NCBI GenBank assembly: GCA_004525335.1
Contig: SPCL01000099.1
Span: 1-7,586 of the forward strand
Reading direction: 5' to 3'
From: Thermodesulfobacteriales bacterium
GTDB taxonomy: Bacteria > Desulfobacterota_D > UBA1144 > Nemesobacterales > UBA2774
DNA: 7,586 bases
The notes under the pieces: model-generated
The model's input: the letters and a program-made list of their open reading frames with translations, nothing else
What the model was told of the DNA's origin: nothing
The model's database searches: none
Shown here: piece after piece, positions 1-5,944 of the stretch
Layout of the letters: the number at the start of each line of letters is the position of its first letter
Position numbering within the stretch: the first letter of the stretch is position 1
Program-made: the position numbers and the translations under genes

Positions 1-2
1 GT

Positions 3-2987
3 GAAGAGCTTATTACCGCAACGGAAATGACTCTTGGTCCTGAGCCGAATATTTTAAATCCGGGTCCTCAGAACTGCAGGAAAATTTGGCTTGAAGCACC
101 TGTATTAACTAATGAAGATCTTTTGAAGATAAAAAATCTTGGTAATGAAAACTTTAAATCGGCCACTCTACCAATCTTGTTTAAGATATCAGATGGCAGC
201 AAGGGTCTTGAGAAGGCTTTAGTTGAATTATTTGAGAGCGCAGATAAAGCTATATCTCAAGGTACAAATATCTTAGTGCTTTCTGATAGAGGGTTTAACA
301 AGGAAAATGCTCCAATTCCGGCGCTTTTGGCATCAGCAGGGTTGCACCATCATTTAATAAGAAACGGAAACCGTATGAAAGTCGGTTTAGTCCTAGAATC
401 CGGAGAACCGAGAGAGGTGCATCATTTTGCGCTGCTTATTGGGTACGGCATAAGCGCTATTAACCCTTACATGGCTTATGAGACAATTCTAGACATGATA
501 AATGAGGGGATGTTAAGTGGTCTAGATAAACAAAAAGCAATAATTAACTATAACAAAAGTGTTGTTAAGGGCATTGTAAAAACTATGTCTAAGATAGGTA
601 TCTCTGCTATTCAGAGCTACCATGGAGCTCAGATATTTGAAGCTATAGGGCTAAACCACGATTTTATAGATAAATATTTCACATGGACCCCGACCAGGAT
701 TAAAGGGGCGGGCATTGATGTCATTACCCAAGAAATAAAACTTAGATATGACACAGCATACCCAGATCGTGATGTTGTTCCCGGCACTCTAGATGAGGGC
801 GGACTTTATCAGTGGCGCCCCGATGGGGAGCACCACGCATATAACCCGAAATCGGTTCATATGCTTCAGCGCGCATGCCGTGCAAATAGCTATGAGCAGT
901 TTAAAAAATTCTCAGAGCTTGTTACAGATGAGTCCAAACAGCTAGCTACTTTAAGAGGACTCTTAGAGCTAAAAACAGATTCTGATCCGATACCTATAGA
1001 TGAAGTTGAATCTGTTGAATCTATTTGCAAGCGTTTCAAAACAGGCGCGATGTCTTACGGAGCGATAAGCTCAGAGGCTCACGAAAGTCTTGCAATAGCG
1101 ATGAACAGGATTGGGGGAAAGAGCAATACAGGAGAGGGCGGAGAGGATGCAGCGCGGAATATTCCTGATCCTAACGGGGATTTAAGAAGAAGCTCCATCA
1201 AACAGGTTGCCTCGGGACGCTTTGGAGTGACAAGTGAGTACCTTGTAAACGCTGAGGAGATACAGATAAAAATAGCTCAGGGCGCTAAACCCGGAGAGGG
1301 TGGTCAGCTGCCCGGGAAAAAGGTATATCCGTGGATAGCCAAAGTCAGACTTTCAACCCCTGGAGTAGGTTTAATCTCGCCTCCCCCTCATCATGATATC
1401 TACTCAATTGAGGACCTGGCAGAGCTTATTCATGACCTTAAAAATGCGAATCAAAAAGCACGTATAAATGTAAAATTAGTGTCCGAAGTCGGAGTAGGCA
1501 CAATCGCCGCAGGAGTGGCAAAGGGACACGCTGATGTAATACTCATTAGCGGCTACGACGGTGGAACGGGTGCATCACCTCAAAGCAGCATACAGCACGC
1601 AGGGCTTCCATGGGAGCTCGGGCTTGCTGAAACTCATCAGACTCTACTGATTAATAACTTGCGTAGCCGTGTCGTGCTTGAGACTGACGGTCAGATGAAA
1701 ACTGGTCGAGATATAGTTATTGCGGCACTATTAGGAGCTGAGGAGTACGGATTCTCAACAGCGCCGCTAATTATTCTTGGCTGCATCATGATGCGTGTCT
1801 GTCATTTAGATACATGCCCTGTGGGAGTTGCAACACAAAACCCAGAGCTGCGTAAGAAATTTACCGGTGACCCAAGTCATGTCGTTAATTTTATGCACTT
1901 TATGGCACAAGAAGTAAGAGAACTAATGGCAGAGCTTGGTTTTAGAACTATTAATGAGATGATAGGAAGAACTGACAAATTAGAAATGAGAAAAGTTGTT
2001 GATCACTGGAAAGCTAAGGGGCTTGATCTCTCAGATGTGATTTATCAGCCTGATGTTCCAAGTGATTATGGCAGATACTCTCAAATTGAACAGGATCATG
2101 GGCTTGATGAAGCGCTTGATAATAAGGTCTTGCTTGATATATGCAGAACTACTCTTGAAAATGGGGAGCCTGTTGAGGCTATTCTCCCTATCAAGAATAT
2201 AAACCGGACTGTTGGAACAATTTTAGGCAGCGAGCTTACTAAAAAATATGGCTTAGACGGTCTGCCTGAAGAAACGGTACGGCTTCATTTTAAAGGGTCA
2301 GCTGGACAGAGCTTTGGAGCTTTTGTCCCTAAATTTATGACTTTAATATTAGAAGGTGATTCCAACGATTATTTAGGCAAGGGCCTGTCTGGCGGGAAAA
2401 TCATTGTTTATCCGCCAAAGGCATCCACATTCGTTGCTGAAGAAAATATCATTACAGGTAACGTCGCATTTTACGGCGCTACTGGCGGAGAGTCTTATAT
2501 AAGAGGGCTTGCCGGCGAGCGTTTCTGCGTTCGTAATAGCGGCGTACGAGCAGTTGTTGAAGGTGTTGGTGATCATGCCTGCGAATATATGACCGGTGGA
2601 CGCGTTGTGGTTCTGGGGCATACCGGGAGAAACTTTGCCGCTGGAATGTCGGGTGGAATAGCATATGTTCTTGATGAAGAGGGTGATTTCTCAATACGCT
2701 GCAATCAGGATATGGTAGATCTCGAATCTATTAATGAAAAGGATGCACAAGAAGTTAAGAGCATGATAGAGCGCCACATTGAGTACACCGGCAGCGGTAA
2801 AGGAAAAAGAATACTCGCCAATTGGAGTAGCATCGTTCAGAAATTTGTTAGGGTAATGCCGAAGGACTATAAACGAATGTTAGAGGCCATTCAAAGAGTT
2901 GAGAAGAAAGGCTTAAGCGGAGATGAAGCTCTTATGGCCGCGTTTGAGGAAAACAAAAGTGATCTGGCGCGAGTAAGCGGAAATTAG
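3..2987 (+). CDS. gltB: Glutamate synthase (NADPH) large subunit, 5'-truncated by the window
   Basis: This is the large (alpha) subunit of glutamate synthase, a cytosolic flavoprotein that moves the amide nitrogen of glutamine to 2-oxoglutarate, giving two glutamates. The frame is open to the left edge, so the ATG at 27 is internal: it has no ribosome site and falls inside conserved sequence. The 994 residues seen (numbered from the codon at 3) lack about 500 N-terminal residues, including the class II amidotransferase domain. In order they show the central domain (about 10-270, opening with MTLGPEPNILNP), the FMN-binding synthase domain (about 305-690) and the GXGXG beta-helix domain (about 703-930, with GSAGQSFGAF and repeated GG motifs). 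The 3Fe-4S ligands are Cys594, Cys600 and Cys605 in a C-x5-C-x4-C pattern followed by PVGVATQNP. The stretch SGYDGGTGASP is typical of the synthase site. No frameshift is seen. gltD follows after 74 bases, as in usual gltBD operons. Confidence 0.97.
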   Translation, partial: EELITATEMTLGPEPNILNPGPQNCRKIWLEAPVLTNEDLLKIKNLGNENFKSATLPILFKISDGSKGLEKALVELFESADKAISQGTNILVLSDRGFNKENAPIPALLASAGLHHHLIRNGNRMKVGLVLESGEPREVHHFALLIGYGISAINPYMAYETILDMINEGMLSGLDKQKAIINYNKSVVKGIVKTMSKIGISAIQSYHGAQIFEAIGLNHDFIDKYFTWTPTRIKGAGIDVITQEIKLRYDTAYPDRDVVPGTLDEGGLYQWRPDGEHHAYNPKSVHMLQRACRANSYEQFKKFSELVTDESKQLATLRGLLELKTDSDPIPIDEVESVESICKRFKTGAMSYGAISSEAHESLAIAMNRIGGKSNTGEGGEDAARNIPDPNGDLRRSSIKQVASGRFGVTSEYLVNAEEIQIKIAQGAKPGEGGQLPGKKVYPWIAKVRLSTPGVGLISPPPHHDIYSIEDLAELIHDLKNANQKARINVKLVSEVGVGTIAAGVAKGHADVILISGYDGGTGASPQSSIQHAGLPWELGLAETHQTLLINNLRSRVVLETDGQMKTGRDIVIAALLGAEEYGFSTAPLIILGCIMMRVCHLDTCPVGVATQNPELRKKFTGDPSHVVNFMHFMAQEVRELMAELGFRTINEMIGRTDKLEMRKVVDHWKAKGLDLSDVIYQPDVPSDYGRYSQIEQDHGLDEALDNKVLLDICRTTLENGEPVEAILPIKNINRTVGTILGSELTKKYGLDGLPEETVRLHFKGSAGQSFGAFVPKFMTLILEGDSNDYLGKGLSGGKIIVYPPKASTFVAEENIITGNVAFYGATGGESYIRGLAGERFCVRNSGVRAVVEGVGDHACEYMTGGRVVVLGHTGRNFAAGMSGGIAYVLDEEGDFSIRCNQDMVDLESINEKDAQEVKSMIERHIEYTGSGKGKRILANWSSIVQKFVRVMPKDYKRMLEAIQRVEKKGLSGDEALMAAFEENKSDLARVSGN

Positions 2988-2995
2988 TTTTCCGC
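2977..2995 (+). terminator. Short hairpin spanning the gltB stop codon (attenuator, partial terminator or mRNA stabiliser)
   Basis: Arms GCGGAAA (2977-2983) and TTTCCGC (2989-2995) pair perfectly over 7 bp around a 5-base loop that contains the TAG stop of gltB. What follows (CTTTCG) is a poor U-tract, so full termination looks unlikely. Partial termination or protection of the gltB 3' end, tuning gltB relative to gltD, is a better guess. The function is inferred; the stem is read directly. Confidence 0.4.
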
Positions 2996-3027
2996 CTTTC
3001 GATTACAATATAAAAACAATGAATACT

Positions 3028-3041
3028 ATCAATATATTGAT
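3028..3041. repeat. 14-base perfect palindrome upstream of gltD
   Basis: ATCAATATATTGAT is its own reverse complement and ends 20 bases before the gltD ATG, just upstream of the ribosome site. It could be a binding site for a dimeric regulator. Its AT-only core makes chance a real alternative, and no clear promoter is visible beside it. Confidence 0.3.
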
Positions 3042-3049
3042 TGAGATTT

Positions 3050-3055
3050 GGAGGA
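3050..3055 (+). promoter_or_regulatory. Ribosome binding site of gltD
   Basis: GGAGGA is a near-perfect Shine-Dalgarno sequence. Its GGAGG core ends 7 bases before the ATG at 3062. This fixes the gltD start at 3062; the in-frame TTG at 3041 would place this site inside the coding region. Confidence 0.85.
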
Positions 3056-3061
3056 AGTATA

Positions 3062-4546
3062 ATGGGTGATCCTACTGGATTTATGCAGTATGACAGAGAA
3101 CTAGAACCCGACCGTTCTCCATCTGAGCGCATTAAAGACTGGAAAGAGTTTCATAAACATCTGCCTGAAGATAAATTAAAAACGCAGGGTTCAAGATGTA
3201 TGGATTGTGGAATCCCATTTTGCCAGACTGGGGATATGCTGGGTGGTTTAACCTCCGGGTGCCCGATAAATAACCTAATACCTGAATGGAACGATCTGGT
3301 GTTTAAAGGTTTATGGCGAGAAGCTCTAGACCGTTTGCATAAAACAAACAACTTCCCGGAGTTTACCGGCAGAGTTTGTCCTGCCCCATGCGAAGGCTCA
3401 TGCGTATTAGGATTAAATGAACCCGCTGTAACTATCAAAAGTATAGAATGCACTATTATAGATAAAGGTTATGAAGAAGGCTGGGTTGTTCCGGAACCTC
3501 CTAAGGTAAGAACAGGAAAACAAGTTGCTGTTATAGGGTCCGGTCCTGCCGGGCTTGCATGCGCTGCACAGCTCAACAAAGCCGGGCATTTAGTAACTGT
3601 TTTCGAAAGAGATGATAGAATCGGCGGGTTGCTTATGTACGGCATTCCAAACCCTCATCTAGATAAATCAATAGTTGACCGCAGGGTGAACTTACTAAAA
3701 GAAGAAGGGATCACCTTTGTTACCAGCACTGAAATTGGAAAAGACTATCCGTCAGAGAAACTTGTAAAAGATTTTGACGCCGTAGTTATATGTACAGGGG
3801 CTACAAAACCCCGTGATTTAACTATAGAGGGTGGAGAGCTAAATGGAATTCATTTTGCAATGGACTTTCTAAGAGCCAATACCAAGAGTTTATTAGACAG
3901 CAATCTTGAAGATGGAAATTATATTTCAGCAAAAGATAAAAATGTAATTGTACTCGGCGGCGGTGATACTGGAACTGACTGTGTTGCAACCTCAATGCGC
4001 CACGGGTGTAAGAGTCTCCTCCAATTTGAAATATTACCTACTCCACCAATGGAACGCGCTCCTGATAACCCATGGCCGCAGTGGCCCAAGGTTTATTCCC
4101 TTAACTACGGGCAAGAAGAAGCGATGGCAGTATTTGGAGAGGATCCTAGAAAGTACGAAGTTCTGACTACTAAATTTGTAGGCGATGACGAAGGCAATGT
4201 AAAAGAGCTTCATACGGTTAAGATAGAGTGGCATTCAGGAGATAACGGTAGACCTTCTTTTAAAGAGGTCCCCGGTTCTGAAGAAGTATGGCCTGCAGAC
4301 CGTGTGTTTTTAGCGCTTGGTTTTCTTGGTCCTGAAGATACTGTTATTGAACAACTTAATATAGAACGTGATGAGCGCTCTAATGCGAAAGCCGAATATG
4401 GTAAATATATGACAAGTGTAGAGGGTGTTTTTGCCGCAGGTGACGCCAGACGTGGACAAAGTCTAATAGTCTGGGCAATCAACGAAGGCCGCGAAGCCGC
4501 TAGAGAATGCGACCTCTATTTAATGGGCTCAACCAATCTTCCGTAA
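3062..4546 (+). CDS. gltD: Glutamate synthase (NADPH) small subunit
   Basis: This is the beta subunit of glutamate synthase (494 residues, normal family length). It takes electrons from NADPH through FAD and passes them via iron-sulfur clusters to the FMN of GltB. The start at ATG 3062 is chosen for the strong ribosome site upstream. The N-terminal cluster domain carries Cys46, Cys49, Cys54 and Cys67, then Cys106, Cys110 and Cys114 (CPAPCEGSC), the usual ligands of two 4Fe-4S centres. The FAD-binding Rossmann motif GSGPAG is at 159-164, the NADPH-binding motif GGGDTG at 299-304, and the C-terminal FAD motif AAGDARRG lies around 460. All key motifs are intact. It lies 74 bases after gltB and is very likely in the same operon. 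Related NADPH-linked oxidoreductases share this fold, but full-length similarity and the gltB neighbour make GltD the clear call. Confidence 0.97.
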   Translation: MGDPTGFMQYDRELEPDRSPSERIKDWKEFHKHLPEDKLKTQGSRCMDCGIPFCQTGDMLGGLTSGCPINNLIPEWNDLVFKGLWREALDRLHKTNNFPEFTGRVCPAPCEGSCVLGLNEPAVTIKSIECTIIDKGYEEGWVVPEPPKVRTGKQVAVIGSGPAGLACAAQLNKAGHLVTVFERDDRIGGLLMYGIPNPHLDKSIVDRRVNLLKEEGITFVTSTEIGKDYPSEKLVKDFDAVVICTGATKPRDLTIEGGELNGIHFAMDFLRANTKSLLDSNLEDGNYISAKDKNVIVLGGGDTGTDCVATSMRHGCKSLLQFEILPTPPMERAPDNPWPQWPKVYSLNYGQEEAMAVFGEDPRKYEVLTTKFVGDDEGNVKELHTVKIEWHSGDNGRPSFKEVPGSEEVWPADRVFLALGFLGPEDTVIEQLNIERDERSNAKAEYGKYMTSVEGVFAAGDARRGQSLIVWAINEGREAARECDLYLMGSTNLP

Positions 4547-4621
4547 GATCCAGGGACTTTACTGTTTCAACTGCATGATATTAAACAACTAAGCTGCATA
4601 GCCTTTTTGTCTGGATAATTT

Positions 4622-4650
4622 TATCTTCTTTGTATAATTCGAAGAAGATA
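4622..4650. terminator. Dyad downstream of gltD, candidate terminator
   Basis: Arms TATCTTCTT (4622-4630) and AAGAAGATA (4642-4650) pair perfectly over 9 bp. In RNA the stem can extend inward by a U-G and a G-C pair (4631-4632 with 4640-4641), leaving a 7-base loop TATAATT. A short run of U (4655-4658) follows after four bases. The stem is low in G+C for a classic intrinsic terminator, so it may instead be a regulator site. It lies 75 bases after the gltD stop, where a 3' end would be expected. Confidence 0.4.
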
Positions 4651-4710
4651 TCACTTTTAATACTTAGCTCGACACGAGAGTTTCTACAAAGTGTATAGAT
4701 CTCCAAAGGT

Positions 4711-4737
4711 TTGACAAGTTTTATAGTATGCTATAAT
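4711..4737 (+). promoter_or_regulatory. Sigma70-type promoter for the FGE-sulfatase unit
   Basis: A perfect TTGACA (4711-4716) and a perfect TATAAT (4732-4737) are separated by 15 bases. The spacer is shorter than the preferred 17, but TG at 4729-4730 with one base before the -10 hexamer makes an extended -10 element that can compensate. A 6-bp inverted repeat, TTATAG (4721-4726) and CTATAA (4731-4736), overlaps the -10 and could be an operator. Transcription would start near 4744, upstream of both candidate starts of the FGE gene. Confidence 0.65.
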
Positions 4738-4809
4738 AAGAACGGGCTGATTTTAGGCAGCAATCTTATTGTTCTGCATTAAAATGAGTTGGAAATAAAC
4801 TTCTAGTAT

Positions 4810-5901
4810 TTGGCGGAATTCATAATTTTTATTTATAGCGGAAGGTATTTAAATAAAGTAGCGAATAAGATTATCAAACTTATGCCCTCAGTGTGTGTGA
4901 TGCTGCTTATTCTATTGTTTTTCTCTTGCAGTAAATCCGACAATAAAACAGAAGATCAATTAAATGCATCAATGGTGCCTATACCTGAGGCTGATTTTAT
5001 GATGGGCGGAGACGATGAGCTTACCCATCCTGATGAGCTCCCGAGGCATAGGGTTTTATTGGATCCGTTCTGGATGGATGAAACTGAGGTCACGAATGCT
5101 CAGTTTGAAAAATTTGTTAAAGATAACAAATATGTAACTACTGCCGAGCAAAAGCCTGATTGGGAGGAACTGAAAAAGCAGCTTCCTGAAGGGGTTCCCA
5201 AACCTGATGACAGCGTCCTAGTCCCGGGCTCTCTTGTCTTTAATTCCCCTGGTAAGGATGTTGATTTAAACAATTTCTATCAGTGGTGGGTTTGGGTTCC
5301 TGGCGCAAGCTGGCAACATCCCTTAGGAACCGGAAGCGGTCTCAAGGGGTTAGATGATCACCCAGTTATTCATATCTCATGGTTTGATGCTGATGAGTAC
5401 TGTAAATGGGCGGGCAAGCGCCTGCCTACAGAGGCAGAGTGGGAATGGGCAGCAAGAGGTGGGCTTGAAAACCAGCCCTACTCATGGGGTGATGAGCGTA
5501 TCGATGAGGGCAACCCTAAAGCCAATACGTGGGAAGGCAAGTTTCCGAATTCTAATACTGGCAAAGACGGTTTTATTGTAACGGCACCCGTAAAATCTTT
5601 CCCGCCTAACAAATACGGATTATACGATATAGCTGGAAACGTATGGGAATGGACGAGTGACTGGTATAGAAGCGATTACTATGAAATGAGTAATAAACCT
5701 GAGGGAATAAAAAACCCTCCGGGTCCAGAAGATAGTTTAGACCCTGTAGAGCCATACGCAAAAAAGAAAGTTCAAAGAGGCGGTTCTTTCTTGTGTAACG
5801 AGTCTTATTGCTCAGGGTACAGGGTTGCATTCAGGCAGAAAGCAAGCCCTGATACAGGACTGTCCCATTCGGGATTTAGGTGTGTGAAAAATGAAAAATA
5901 A
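4810..5901 (+). CDS. Exported formylglycine-generating enzyme (SUMF1/FGE family sulfatase activator)
   Basis: This is an FGE-type enzyme, which uses O2 and copper to oxidise the active-site cysteine of type I sulfatases to formylglycine. The frame is blocked by TAG at 4804. I use the TTG at 4810 because it keeps the basic stretch (NKIIK) before a hydrophobic core; the ATG at 4882 would leave an uncharged signal start. Neither has a good ribosome site. Numbering from 4810, hydrophobic residues 28-38 end in FFSC (Cys40), a weak lipobox followed by Ser-Lys. The FGE domain runs from MVPIPEADFMMGG (55) to GFRC (358). The catalytic pair is Cys329 and Cys334 in GGSFLCNESYC, matching human SUMF1 Cys336 and Cys341. 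Cys198 and Cys358 match the SUMF1 disulfide Cys218-Cys365, while the partners of Cys235-Cys346 are Ala215 and Val339. Many bacterial proteins with this fold lack the catalytic cysteines; this one does not. The sulfatase next door is the evident substrate. Function is well supported; location and exact start are inferred. Confidence 0.9.
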   Translation: MAEFIIFIYSGRYLNKVANKIIKLMPSVCVMLLILLFFSCSKSDNKTEDQLNASMVPIPEADFMMGGDDELTHPDELPRHRVLLDPFWMDETEVTNAQFEKFVKDNKYVTTAEQKPDWEELKKQLPEGVPKPDDSVLVPGSLVFNSPGKDVDLNNFYQWWVWVPGASWQHPLGTGSGLKGLDDHPVIHISWFDADEYCKWAGKRLPTEAEWEWAARGGLENQPYSWGDERIDEGNPKANTWEGKFPNSNTGKDGFIVTAPVKSFPPNKYGLYDIAGNVWEWTSDWYRSDYYEMSNKPEGIKNPPGPEDSLDPVEPYAKKKVQRGGSFLCNESYCSGYRVAFRQKASPDTGLSHSGFRCVKNEK

Positions 5902-5930
5902 GAGTTTAACAGAAGCGGCAATACAAATAA

Positions 5931-5936
5931 AAGGAG
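5931..5936 (+). promoter_or_regulatory. Ribosome binding site of the sulfatase gene
   Basis: AAGGAG stands 8 bases before the ATG at 5945. It selects that start over the in-frame ATG at 5891, which overlaps the end of the FGE gene by 11 bases and would add 18 hydrophilic residues ahead of the signal peptide. A weaker AGGTG precedes 5891, so coupled initiation there is not fully excluded. Confidence 0.8.
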
Positions 5937-5944
5937 ACAGGGAA

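Larger units (their letters stand above)
4547..4809. other. Intergenic region between gltD and the FGE gene
   Basis: This stretch of about 260 bases is AT-rich and has no credible protein gene. It holds a very weak stem around 4591-4603 followed by a run of five T (4604-4608), a clear dyad at 4622-4650, a small CTCG/CGAG repeat at 4668-4678, and a strong promoter candidate at 4711-4737. This layout, possible terminator then promoter, suggests that the glutamate synthase pair and the sulfatase pair are separate transcription units. Confidence 0.6.

Noticed and set aside
27..29. ATG at 27 as the real start of the glutamate synthase gene
   Set aside because: The frame is open upstream to the window edge, there is no ribosome site, and the family has a further domain of about 500 residues before this point.
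2373..2694. Minus-strand open frames of 82 and 71 codons within gltB
   Set aside because: They lie antisense to a highly conserved domain, have no recognisable product and look like frame shadows.
3041..3043. TTG at 3041 as the start of gltD
   Set aside because: The GGAGG site would then be inside the gene; ATG 3062 is correctly spaced from it.
4607..4638. Second promoter with TTGTCT and TATAAT (4633-4638)
   Set aside because: The spacer is 20 bases, the -35 is weak, and the TATAAT is the loop of the dyad at 4622-4650.
4751..4769. TTAGGCAGCAATCTT-like string in the leader, resembling stretches in gltB (near 2222) and gltD (near 3892)
   Set aside because: Matches are 12 to 16 bases with mismatches, fall inside conserved coding sequence and show no regular spacing; likely coincidence.
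4784..4798. Tiny frame M-S-W-K-stop in the leader of the FGE gene as a regulatory leader peptide
   Set aside because: Four codons, no good ribosome site and no repeated regulatory codons; chance is sufficient.
5891..5893. ATG at 5891, overlapping the FGE gene, as the sulfatase start
   Set aside because: It puts 18 hydrophilic residues before a textbook signal peptide, while AAGGAG is ideally placed for ATG 5945.
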